This document shows, piece after piece, positions 34,713-43,900 of a stretch of DNA of 53,722 nt. The DNA comes from Saprospiraceae bacterium. Its GTDB lineage: Bacteria; Bacteroidota; Bacteroidia; Chitinophagales; Saprospiraceae. Position 1 is the first letter of the stretch. The number at the start of each line of letters is the position of its first letter. The stretch covers positions 1 to 53,722 of the forward strand of contig JAHDFB010000014.1 in the NCBI GenBank assembly GCA_020628475.1, read 5' to 3'. The position numbers and the translations under genes were made by a program. The notes beneath the pieces were generated by a model. It saw only the letters and a program-made list of their open reading frames with translations. It did not search any database and was not told the DNA's origin.

Positions 34713-35690
34713 ATGAGTAATAAGTTAAATGTCAGCTCTGTATTAAAAGGAGCAGCCATGGGAATAGCAGAAGTCATTCCCGGTGTATCAGGTGGAACTA
34801 TAGCCTTTATTACCGGAATATACGAACGTCTCATTAATGCCATAAAGGCCGTAGATGCGAAAGCGATCAAACTACTCTTTTCATTTCGATTAAGAGAATT
34901 TTACAAGCATATCGATGGTCCGTTTCTACTGTTACTAGGAATCGGCATGGTCATTGGGATTGGCGTTGGAGTTCTTGGAGTAGGGTATTTGTTAGAAACC
35001 TATCCAGCTCCGGTATGGTGTTTTTTCTTTGGATTAATCATAGCTTCTGCCATATATATTGCTAGACAGATTACTCAATGGAATATTGGAACCATTTTGG
35101 CCATCGCAATAGGTACCGCTGTTGCACTTGGTGTTACCTATATTTCCCCAGCCGAAGGTAGTGATCATTTACTTTGGGTTACCGCCTGTGGAGCTATTGC
35201 CATATCTGCCTTAATCTTACCGGGCGTAAGTGGGAGTTTCATTTTATTGCTTTTGGGAATGTACACCGTCGTACGTGGTGCTGCAGAAGAGTTAATGCTA
35301 AATCAAAGCAGTGAGAGCATCATGATTATACTGGCTTTTATTGTAGGATGTGTGATCGGTTTGGTCAGTTTTTCTCGAGTGTTATCCTATGCTTTCAAAC
35401 ATTATAAAAATAGTACACTGGGGATTCTGACAGGTTTTATGATCGGATCTTTAAGAAAGATATGGCCATGGAGAAATATCGAAAGCTACCTGGATAAAGA
35501 AGATATGCTTATCAAAAGCTATGATCCTTCCGTAACTCTTCCCGAAGAAATTCAAGTTTTAAAGGAAATGAACGTATTTCCAGACCAATTTAATGGAGAT
35601 CCACAGACCTTCATCACCATTGCTGCAGGATTAATGGGGTTTGCGCTAATTTTTATTCTGGATCGAATGGATCGTTCTAAAGCCGAATGA
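34713..35690 (+). CDS. popT: DUF368 family protein, PopT-type polyprenyl-phosphate translocase candidate
   Basis: This 325-residue polytopic membrane protein has the DUF368 motifs GMAEVIPGVSGGTIAFI-type at the N-terminus (here MGIAEVIPGVSGGTIAFITGIYERLI) and a second repeat ALILPGVSGSFILLLLGMY in the middle. DUF368 members (PopT) are reported to return undecaprenyl phosphate to the cytoplasmic face of the membrane. That function is family knowledge, not shown here. The internal repeat of PGVSG suggests an inverted-repeat transporter fold. UppP, which produces C55-P on the outer face, is encoded 7 kb upstream on the same strand. Confidence 0.85.
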   Translation: MSNKLNVSSVLKGAAMGIAEVIPGVSGGTIAFITGIYERLINAIKAVDAKAIKLLFSFRLREFYKHIDGPFLLLLGIGMVIGIGVGVLGVGYLLETYPAPVWCFFFGLIIASAIYIARQITQWNIGTILAIAIGTAVALGVTYISPAEGSDHLLWVTACGAIAISALILPGVSGSFILLLLGMYTVVRGAAEELMLNQSSESIMIILAFIVGCVIGLVSFSRVLSYAFKHYKNSTLGILTGFMIGSLRKIWPWRNIESYLDKEDMLIKSYDPSVTLPEEIQVLKEMNVFPDQFNGDPQTFITIAAGLMGFALIFILDRMDRSKAE

Positions 35691-36011
35691 TAGTTGGGAT
35701 CTTGGTCATGCGTGGTCAAAGTACAATAAAATAAGTGAGTTTTTGAAAGAGTCCTAGCACCGTTCGCCCCTTTCCTTTTTGAAGTATGTTGACCTTGTTA
35801 TAGATCCGAGTTACATTTAATTGAATGATTTGAACATCCTGTATATAGAGATTCTTTTTATCAGATATTTTTTAAGTAGTCTTTTATACTACCAATAGCT
35901 TAAGAACGGACTAGGATCGTTCGAAAATTAAGGTCAATCAATGCATAATTGGATAGCTGTTTCTATTATGTCTGTATAACTTTTTGGGCGTAAGCCCCTC
36001 CTAAAAATGAA
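35691..36011. other. Gene-free intergenic region between convergent genes
   Basis: No ORF or known RNA is recognised here. A weak inverted repeat GGTCAAAGTAC (35714-35724) and GTATGTTGACC (35784-35794; 9 of 11 pair) is present, which could end the DUF368 transcript. The rest is AT-rich and unassigned. Confidence 0.4.
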
Positions 36012-36047
36012 AAACGCCATCTCAAAGAAAATGAAGAGATGACGTTT
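36012..36047 (-). terminator. Terminator of the Fn3-GEVED gene
   Basis: AAACGCCATCTC (36012-36023) pairs with GAGATGACGTTT (36036-36047), 11 of 12 matched. On the minus strand it is followed by a T-rich run. It starts 29 bp after the stop of the minus-strand gene ending at 36076 and may act in both directions. Confidence 0.7.
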
Positions 36048-36075
36048 AAATCTTAATTTCAGAAATACAACTGAA

Positions 36076-37437
36076 TTATTTAATTTTTAATGTTTTGTGA
36101 TACCATGATCGATCCTCCGCGTTGGTAATTTTAATGAAGTATACTCCAGATGCCATAGAGGCAGTGTTACTAATGCTGAAGGTGTTTTCACCGACTGTCG
36201 ATTTTTCATCTTTCAATAATAAAAATTCTCTTCCTTGATGATCAATAGCGGTAATGGTAATCGTAGAAGCTTCTTTTGCCGTGAAAGAAAGACTCATCTG
36301 GTCTACCCATGGATTAGGATAAGTAGAAAGACTAGTGAGTAGGAATTCATCTTCATTAACATTGGTTGGACAAAATGAATTGAATACAATTCGATTTTTA
36401 TAAGCACTTGTATCAAAAGGACATACGCCTCGAACTTCAAACTCATACTCCGTACAATCGTCTAACTGTGTCAATGTACCTTCAGGTTCTATAGAAGCAA
36501 ATTCATTCCATTCTGAATCGGGTTCCGAAGTCTTTTTAAATCTATAATTGTAAGCTTCAGCTGCTGCTAGTTCAGTCCAACTGAATTCTGCTTGTCCCGA
36601 ACTGACACCATCCAACTGAGCATTGAAATCAAAGTCACAAGCAGATGGTAATTCACCCAAAACGACACAATATTCTTCTACCTCTCCCCAAAACGGATTT
36701 GTAGGTATGTCACAGATGTCGACATCATTGTACGCATTGGAATAAATCATAACTCGCATACGAGAAATTCCGAAATCGATATCCAAAGGAATGTCCACCG
36801 TTTTCTCTAATGGCACCATTTCAAATATAGGCTCGTTAATGATGATTTCGTCTGGTGTAAATTCTAAATCTCTATTGAAATCAATATAGGCAAGCACATT
36901 GTTATCGTAGAAGAAATTATCTTCTCCCATACGAACTTCTACCTCAACTTCAGCTCCGGGACCTAGAACAATCTCTGGATTTCCTCGGAAGTCTTCAACT
37001 CCTGTACCAGTAAATGTAGAGGCATTTTCATAATCGTCAACTCGAACAAAACTGATGAAAGTGATACCATCATTTAATGCCGCTGGAGCACAATATTCAG
37101 CGTAGCAAGTGCCGCAATTTGCCGCAGCTTGATGAACTGGAGTGAATGGGGATTGATCATCTCCACAAACTGTTCTTACTCTGAAATCGTAGGTCACACA
37201 AGTTTCCAAGAAACTGATATCGAAAAAGGTTTTATCTTCTACTTCCACTTCGGTCCACATAAATGTACCCGTTTCACGGTATCGGACGATGTGTGATGTA
37301 GCACCATCTTTTTCAATCCAGTTGATGATCAAACCATCTTCATCCCAAACGATAGAAGGAGCTTCACATTGCGCGTGTCCGTCATACGCCATTAACATAG
37401 CTAACAGTAAAAATCCACTCGTTAATATTCTTTTCAT
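36076..37437 (-). CDS. Secreted Fn3-GEVED-Fn3 protein with T9SS sorting domain
   Basis: This 453-residue protein has a signal peptide (MKRILTSGFLLLAMLMAYDGHAQ). The order of parts is an Fn3-like domain (about 24-105, ending YDFRVRTVCGDD), then a GEVED domain (about 112-260: VLAYIDFNRDLEFTPDEIIINE and the signature FWGEVEEYCVVLGE). A second Fn3-like domain (about 265-350, CTEYEFEVRGVC) follows, then a T9SS type A sorting domain (about 370-453, YPNPWVDQMSLSF to YHKTLKIK). Many paired cysteines fit an extracellular protein. No catalytic motif is seen, and an adhesin or matrix role is likely. It has its own terminator and a candidate promoter upstream. Confidence 0.85.
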   Translation of the reverse strand: MKRILTSGFLLLAMLMAYDGHAQCEAPSIVWDEDGLIINWIEKDGATSHIVRYRETGTFMWTEVEVEDKTFFDISFLETCVTYDFRVRTVCGDDQSPFTPVHQAAANCGTCYAEYCAPAALNDGITFISFVRVDDYENASTFTGTGVEDFRGNPEIVLGPGAEVEVEVRMGEDNFFYDNNVLAYIDFNRDLEFTPDEIIINEPIFEMVPLEKTVDIPLDIDFGISRMRVMIYSNAYNDVDICDIPTNPFWGEVEEYCVVLGELPSACDFDFNAQLDGVSSGQAEFSWTELAAAEAYNYRFKKTSEPDSEWNEFASIEPEGTLTQLDDCTEYEFEVRGVCPFDTSAYKNRIVFNSFCPTNVNEDEFLLTSLSTYPNPWVDQMSLSFTAKEASTITITAIDHQGREFLLLKDEKSTVGENTFSISNTASMASGVYFIKITNAEDRSWYHKTLKIK

Positions 37438-37479
37438 AAGTTTCGTATATGTTGAATTCTTTTGAGATGCAATATACTA

Positions 37480-37487
37480 CAAATCTA
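37480..37487 (-). promoter_or_regulatory. -7 box of the Fn3-GEVED gene
   Basis: The minus strand reads TAGATTTG, matching TAnnTTTG, 42 bases upstream of the start codon. No clear -33 box was found at the right distance. Confidence 0.4.
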
Positions 37488-37776
37488 TTGTTTCAAAAAA
37501 TGAGGATTATGACGGGCAGGACAATTGTCTTGCTTAATTGGAGCGAATTTACTTTATATGGATTTAAATAGTTGATATCCAGTGTATTATTTTTTTGATT
37601 AATGTAATTATAAATTTCGATAATCGGGAAAAATAGGCCGTATTGGGAAGACTCGTTTTTAAGTGGTTAGGACAAGAAAAAGCATGAAGAATGTTAGGTA
37701 TATTCGCTAAATCTTATTTCTTTTATGGTAGGTGAGGGTAACGCGTTTCATATAATAAAAAAAAAGCATATGTAAC

Positions 37777-37807
37777 TTGTACTTTTACAGCTTAGTTTAT
37801 ATATTTG
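37777..37807 (+). promoter_or_regulatory. Promoter of the TPR/PD40/SPOR protein gene
   Basis: TTG (37777-37779), a 20-bp spacer and TATATTTG (37800-37807) match the Bacteroidota -33/-7 promoter fully. A start near 37814 leaves a leader of about 78 nt that contains CTTAAT/ATTAAG arms. The rest of the 454-bp gene-free region 37438-37891 is AT-rich with no other feature recognised besides the divergent promoter. Confidence 0.65.
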
Positions 37808-37891
37808 CTAATCTTAATATCTAGGATTAAGCGCTTGTTTCTATTCGACAACTATGAATCAAGTGTATTGTATGACTAAGAAAATATTGTC

Positions 37892-40174
37892 ATGAGCAGA
37901 AAACTACACATATTATTTACATTCCTATTGGCGACATGTATGTCATTCTCGGCCAGCGGTCAGGATTTGTTCGCAAAGGCCAATAAGCAATTCCAATTAG
38001 GGGCCTATGATCTGGCCATTTATAACTATCAGAAATTATTGAAGACAGAACCAGAAAATGTGGCTGCCATTGGTAATTTGGCTGAAGCTTACTTCAGAAC
38101 TCAAAATTACATGGAAGCGATTCGCTGGTATGAAGAACTAGGTTCAAATGATGTAATGGAACCAAGACATATGCTGAATTATGCACATGTTATGAAGTCT
38201 TTGGGACTTTATGACAAAGCGCAAATTTGGTATTGGAAGTATAAAGAAATTAATCCAGCAGTAGGAGATCATTACGCTTCTTCTTGCGATCATGCTAAAA
38301 TGTTTTTACAAGAAGAAGATCATTTTGATGTTTCCTTATTTACAGGAAACAGTCCATCGTCTGATTTTGGGGTTAGCTTCTATAATGATAAACTGATCTA
38401 TGCTTCATTTAGAACGGATATGAAACGTGAAAAGGGTAAAAGAAATTTTTCGCACGTTCAGAAAGCAGGTAATCAGTTGTTTGTCTGTTCAGACAAAAGT
38501 AATGCGAAGTTTACCAATATTAGTTTTTTAAGACCGGATATCAAGCAAATACATAATATTGGCCCATTGTCTTATGCAGGAAGTAAGGTTGCCTATACAC
38601 AAAACAACTTTGCAGATGGATATAAGCAGATTAGTGGAACAGAGGCTGATTTAAATATCTACTTTGCTGAAGTTATTGATGAAAATGGTGATTTCGATCA
38701 GGAAGTACCTTTTATTCATAATGAATCAGGCAGTTCTACAGCATTCCCAGTTTATTTAGACAATGGAAACAAATTAATATTTGCGAGTAACAGAATTGGT
38801 GGTCAAGGAGGGTTTGACCTGTATTCTTGTGAATGGATTAATGGAGAATGGTCTATTCCTGTTAATTTAGGTCCTGAAATCAATACGCCAGGAAATGAAA
38901 TTACTCCTTCTGTTAAAGGAAATACGCTTTATTTCTCATCGGATTATCATAGTGGAATCGGAGGATATGATGTGTTCAGAGCAAATATTGATTATACCGG
39001 AACAATCTCAGGTGTTGAAAATTTAGGGAAGGGTATTAATTCGCCAATGGATGATTATTACTACATCGTGGACCCAACCAATAATATAGCTTATTTTTCT
39101 TCTACTAGACTGGGAGGGAAAGGAAGAGAAGATATCTATATTGCTAAACCACTTCAAAATGACTTATTCGCTGTGAATAATAACAGTGATTTGAGCATTC
39201 CACAGGCCGTTAATTTAGAAGAGTTAGCAATGTCTAGACCAGGGATAAATAATGATGAATCTACAGCGGTGTCTTTGGAGAATTCAGACGCGAAGCGCGT
39301 GGAAGATATGGCAGTACCGGCGGTTAAAGTGATAGAAACGGAAATAAAAGAAGCAGAACTACCAGCCGTCGAAGAAGTGATGAATGAAGAGGAGGCGATT
39401 GAAGTTGCTGAAGCTAAAGTGTCTGAAGATGATAAAGTATTAGAAGATAATGTATGGTTGACGAATGAGAATGTTATCGTCAATATGAGTGATGAAGAAG
39501 TATCACTAGTTGCTGAAGAATACGTAGCAGAAAATGCCGTGACGTCTGCAGTGGCTATCGGAACAGATAACCATTTCTCTTTAGAGAATGCGAAGAAGGT
39601 GGCACATAAGGATATTATTACTGCAGCAAGCAATGTATATTTTATACAATTGGCGTCCCTATCGAGATCAAGAGGAGATATAAGACCATTCTTGAAATTG
39701 AGTGAGCTTGGAAATCTGTATAAGGTTCGTAAAAATGGAATGACGAAAATCAGAATGGGATACTTTTTTGATGAATATGAGGCGACTCAAAAACTTCGCG
39801 AAGTGAAGAACAGAGGATTCCGAGATGCTTTTATCGTATATGAACCGTTGATTACTTCTGAGTTGGAGTTAGTAAATGTAGGAACTAGTAAAACATATTA
39901 CGAAGGTGAGTACATACCTACAGGTGCTCAAAGTAATTATAAAATTCGTCTTGCATCATATACGGATCCATTATGGTTTGATACCGGAAGTGTCAAAGAC
40001 ATTGGAGAAATTGAACAATGGACGAAAGGAGAGTTTACCATTTTCATATTATCGGGTTATAGTAATATCGAAGAAGCTGAGTCAGCATTAATTAAGGCAA
40101 TTAATCGAGGATATTCGGAAGCTCATTTAGTAGAAGATGTAAACGGATATTTACAGAAAGTAATCCGAAATTAG
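37892..40174 (+). CDS. TPR / PD40 beta-propeller protein with two C-terminal SPOR domains
   Basis: This 760-residue protein has signal peptide MSRKLHILFTFLLATCMSFSA. TPR-like helices (about 28-135, AKANKQFQLGAYDLAIYNYQKLL) are followed by a PD40-type propeller (about 150-420), with repeats such as NKLIFASNRIGGQGGFDLYSC, NTLYFSSDYHSGIGGYDVFRA and IAYFSSTRLGGKGREDIYIA. An acidic linker (about 430-575) and two SPOR domains (about 580-655 and 681-757; VYFIQLASLS and YKIRLASYT) complete it. Bacteroidota proteins with TPR-PD40 normally end in OmpA (PorE-like, T9SS-linked). Here SPOR, which binds denuded septal peptidoglycan, replaces OmpA. It is monocistronic, with its own promoter and terminator. 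Confidence 0.82.
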   Translation: MSRKLHILFTFLLATCMSFSASGQDLFAKANKQFQLGAYDLAIYNYQKLLKTEPENVAAIGNLAEAYFRTQNYMEAIRWYEELGSNDVMEPRHMLNYAHVMKSLGLYDKAQIWYWKYKEINPAVGDHYASSCDHAKMFLQEEDHFDVSLFTGNSPSSDFGVSFYNDKLIYASFRTDMKREKGKRNFSHVQKAGNQLFVCSDKSNAKFTNISFLRPDIKQIHNIGPLSYAGSKVAYTQNNFADGYKQISGTEADLNIYFAEVIDENGDFDQEVPFIHNESGSSTAFPVYLDNGNKLIFASNRIGGQGGFDLYSCEWINGEWSIPVNLGPEINTPGNEITPSVKGNTLYFSSDYHSGIGGYDVFRANIDYTGTISGVENLGKGINSPMDDYYYIVDPTNNIAYFSSTRLGGKGREDIYIAKPLQNDLFAVNNNSDLSIPQAVNLEELAMSRPGINNDESTAVSLENSDAKRVEDMAVPAVKVIETEIKEAELPAVEEVMNEEEAIEVAEAKVSEDDKVLEDNVWLTNENVIVNMSDEEVSLVAEEYVAENAVTSAVAIGTDNHFSLENAKKVAHKDIITAASNVYFIQLASLSRSRGDIRPFLKLSELGNLYKVRKNGMTKIRMGYFFDEYEATQKLREVKNRGFRDAFIVYEPLITSELELVNVGTSKTYYEGEYIPTGAQSNYKIRLASYTDPLWFDTGSVKDIGEIEQWTKGEFTIFILSGYSNIEEAESALIKAINRGYSEAHLVEDVNGYLQKVIRN

Positions 40175-40200
40175 TCGGCAAAAAATACAAATCAAATATT

Positions 40201-40233
40201 AAGGGGTTAATCTGAGGATTAATCCCTTTTTTT
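40201..40233 (+). terminator. Terminator after the TPR/PD40/SPOR gene
   Basis: A 12-bp stem with arms 40201-40212 and 40217-40228, one G-U pair and loop TGAG is followed by a T run to about 40234. It lies 26 bp after the stop codon. Confidence 0.85.
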
Positions 40234-40304
40234 GTGGAATTAATCTAAAATGAGAAACAAGTTTTCTTTTCATTCGTTTTTTAAGTAAACAAACCTTTAA
40301 TACA

Positions 40305-40691
40305 TTGCTGGAATATCTTCGAAATAATTGGCGAAAAATGTTACCATTCGCCATCGTGGGCATGATTTTTAATTTGATTGAAATAGGAGGATCTTCTTCA
40401 ACAGTTTATTATTTTGACACGCCTTTACAGTTAACATATTCACTCTTCTTCATTATTGCAACAATCATTGCTTATATCTTAAATACGCTCTTTACATTTA
40501 AAAGCAAGTTCAATTTCATGAATTTTGCCAAGTATTTTTCCATTTATATGGGGGCGATGATGATTGGAAAGATTGCTATCAACATATTGCAATATCATAC
40601 CAATTTTGAAAATTGGATTTATCCCATTTTAGCAGCGCCCTTTGTATACATATGGAACTTTTTCTTGACAAATAAGTATTTGGAGCGGTAG
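40305..40691 (+). CDS. GtrA-like membrane protein
   Basis: This 128-residue protein with four TM segments matches GtrA: KMLPFAIVGMIFNLIEIGGSSSTVYYF, then FIIATIIAYILNTLFTFKSKF with the family's (N/A)-x-x-(W/F)-x-F-K/R motif, ending PFVYIWNFFLTNKYLER. GtrA proteins are proposed to flip lipid-linked sugars or couple with glycosyltransferases. No glycosyltransferase is adjacent. The start is TTG at 40305 (with CTG next), since no ATG occurs before TM1. It follows a terminator, so it must have its own promoter, which was not identified. Confidence 0.75.
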   Translation: MLEYLRNNWRKMLPFAIVGMIFNLIEIGGSSSTVYYFDTPLQLTYSLFFIIATIIAYILNTLFTFKSKFNFMNFAKYFSIYMGAMMIGKIAINILQYHTNFENWIYPILAAPFVYIWNFFLTNKYLER

Positions 40692-40753
40692 TCAGCTATT
40701 TTTTATTTCATTTTTCTTAAAATTTTACAAGAAAAGGACTTCTTGTATTACGC

Positions 40754-40787
40754 TTTTGATCAACATTTTACAGATGAACTAATTTTG
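40754..40787 (+). promoter_or_regulatory. Promoter of the giant HYR/dockerin operon
   Basis: TTTTG (40754-40758), a 21-bp spacer and TAATTTTG (40780-40787) match the Bacteroidota promoter. Transcription should begin near 40794, giving a leader of about 126 nt to ATG 40920. Confidence 0.7.
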
Positions 40788-40805
40788 TAATGTGTTTCAC
40801 ATTAC
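40787..40805 (+). promoter_or_regulatory. Perfect 8-bp palindrome overlapping the predicted transcription start
   Basis: GTAATGTG-TTT-CACATTAC (40787-40805) is an exact inverted repeat. Its first base is the last base of the -7 box and it covers the predicted start. It can act as a DNA operator, as its TGTG...CACA core resembles CRP/FNR-family half sites. It could also form a 5' stabilising hairpin in the transcript. Confidence 0.55.
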
Positions 40806-40919
40806 GATAAATCTTCATATTAAAGACAGTTTGGATAGGATTTTGGCATACATAATCCGAAAGTAAGAATCAGGTGTCGATTGACATGTGGTTTAACCTA
40901 TATCAAAAACTGTATAAAT

Positions 40920-43900
40920 ATGAACTTACACAATACATATTTCGTCTTTCTGAAGAAGGGAGCGTGGATAGTAAGTCAATTTTTAAAGAAAGGTGGATCA
41001 ATATCGATTTTGATGTTGTTGGCTACAGTTTCTTTTGGACAAACGACGATAGATAGAACAGTAGCTTGTTCTTGTATCAACAATTCAGCTCCATTGGGGC
41101 AGGCTCAGTTTTATGAAGAATTAACGATTAGTTCTTCCATCAATGAGACCTGGTATATTTCTTCTGTAAGTGGATTATATCAAAGCAATAGCCCTGTTCC
41201 ACCGGAACAACAGATTCCTTTCTCCATTGGAGTTTCGGGGGATACGATGGTGGCGGATGGTTTGGGTAATTATACCTTGGAAGGAATTCATATAGAGGAT
41301 CTAGGTTACTCCATTGAACTGACCAACGGAGTGGATACAGCTCGTTTAGATAATATACTATGTGCCTATCCGAATGCAACGATCATCGGTGATATAGGAA
41401 TTTGCGAAGGGGAGAGTATTGAGTATTTCGTGGAGAACCCTGATCCGAATTATGATTATCAATGGTCTATTTCTGGGCAAGGAAATATCGTCGGTGCGGT
41501 AGATGGATCGTCTATCGAAGTAGATTGGGATGATGATGGAACGGGCGAGGAATTCGTTTTTGTACAGGTAACTGGACCGAATGGATGCGGTCAACTGGTA
41601 AATATTACGGTTGAATTTGAGGATAACATCATATTGGCTTGTAATAATCAAGTACAATTGGCTGTTTCGGCGGATTGTGTTTTGGAAGTGGTGCCAGATG
41701 ATATATTAGAAAGTATGAAATACGATGATTTATCGTATGAGATTACCTTGATTGATCCAGAAACTGGCAACGAGATTCCGCTTGGTTCTCCTGCATCTGA
41801 TTACTTATTTGATACCTTAGAAATTTCAATTGAGCACTTATGTTCTGGCAACAGTTGTTGGGGAAACATTGTGTTTGAAGACAAATATGTACCACCATTA
41901 ATTTGTGAAAATGATACGATTAGTTGTAGTGCAAATGATAGTCCAGAGGCATTAGGATTTCCACTGCCCAATACGGCTGTAGTTACACCGAATGGTCCTA
42001 ATACATATATTGTAGGCAATTTTGACGCTTGTGGAGATGCTACGTTAGAATATGAAGATTCAGAACTTGAAATGGCTTGTAATGAAGACTTTGCAAGCGA
42101 GATAACGAGAACTTGGACCTTAACAGATTTTTCAGGCTCTACAACAAGCTGTCAGGAGTTTATAAGAAAGACTAGAACAACCGTTAATGATGTTGTTTTT
42201 CCAGGAGATTGGGATGGTGTAACGAATCCAGTGTTGCTGTGTGATGGAAACTATCCTGTTTTGCCAAATGGAAATCCTGATCCTTCATATACGGGAATGC
42301 CATCTGGTGGAATCTGTGATCATATCAATGTTTCTTACGTAGATTTAATAAGTGAAATATGCGGAGCTACATATAAGGTAGTGCGAAAATGGACGGTGGT
42401 CGATGAGTGTACCTCTCAGGAAATTACGAATAATCAATTGTTGAAAATTGAAGATAATGAGGCGCCTGATTTTAATTGTCCTTCCAGTCAAACCTTTGAC
42501 ATTGTGGATGATCATTCCTGTGATGCAAATGTAAGTGTTGCCGTACCAACCAATTATTACGATTGTTCGGCGGTTAGTTTCTCTGCAGAAATTGTACAAT
42601 TGGATGAGAATGGTAATGTAGCTGGCTTGATTACGGACATGGATCTCATCGGTGGGCAATTTATAGCCTCAGATCGGGCATTGGGAGAGCATCGAATTAC
42701 TTATACAGCATTGGATGAATGTGGATTTGCCTCGTCTTGTTCTTTCTCGATTTATGTAGTAGATAATACACCTCCAATTGCGGTATGTGATTTGGCAACG
42801 ACGATTGCTCTAGATAATGCCGGAAATGCCATTGTACCCGTTTCAACCTTTGATAATGGATCCTTTGATAATTGCTCTGTCGATAGGATAGAAGTGAGTC
42901 GAGGAAATAACCCTTGTGGCGCATCATCAGGATTTTCAGATCACATTACTTTATGTTGTGCAGATGCAAATCAAGATGTAATGGTGACGCTTCGAGTGGT
43001 TGATATGGCAGGAAATATGAATACTTGTATGGTCATGGTTTCTGTCCAAGACAAAAAAGCACCTATTCTGGAATGTCCGGACAATCTCACCATACCTTGT
43101 ACCAGTGATTACTCAGATTTGAGCATTTTTGGACAAGCGACGGCAAGTGATAATTGTTCGGTTACTATTACAGAAACATCTGATATTCAAGTTAATTCTT
43201 GTGGTACTGGTACCATATACCGCGATTTTACAGCAGTGGATCCGGCAGGTAATGAGACCGTCTGTACGCAAATCATCAATCTGAACAATAATAATCCTTT
43301 TGTATATTCCGATATCATTTGGCCAGCTGATTATAATACCAATAATTGTGTGAGTCCAGCTTTGGATCCAGACGATTTACCGTCTATTTATGCTTATCCA
43401 ATATTAAGTGTTAAGCCTTGTAGCGATCCAGTATTTGATTACGACGACAAAGTGTATACAAATGCGAGTGGTGCTTGTCAAACAATATTCCGAACATGGA
43501 CAGTGATTGACCAATGTACGGATAATCAATTCGAATTTACACAGAAGTTAAATATCAATGATAATGAAAAGCCTGTGTTCGAAGAGTGTTCCAATAAAAC
43601 CTTAGATGGGGAGGAAACTGCGAATTGTTCATACCATATCGAATATACGAAGACGGTAAGCGATGATTGTACATTAGAGGAAGACCTATACATTAGTTAT
43701 ACCATTGATTTGGATAATAATGGAGGTTCTGATATTACCGGTTCAAGTGCTCAGCTAAACGAAGCATTGCCAGTAGGAGTGCATGCTATTACTTGGAGAG
43801 CGGAGGACGGTTGTAATAATATTGAGACTTGTACTGAATTAATTACGATCATAGATGCCAAGAAACCGACTCCATACTGTCTAGGCGGAATTTCAACGGT

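Noticed and set aside
39154-39633. Antisense ORF of 159 codons, rich in Ser/Thr/Ala
   Set aside because: It is the mirror of the Glu/Val-rich linker of the TPR/PD40/SPOR protein. Acidic GAA/GAG codons read in reverse give Ser/Phe-rich frames without stops.
40881-40919. TTG-initiated 13-residue N-terminal extension of giant paralog 1
   Set aside because: ATG 40920 gives a standard signal peptide directly, while the extension adds residues with no hydrophobic or conserved character.
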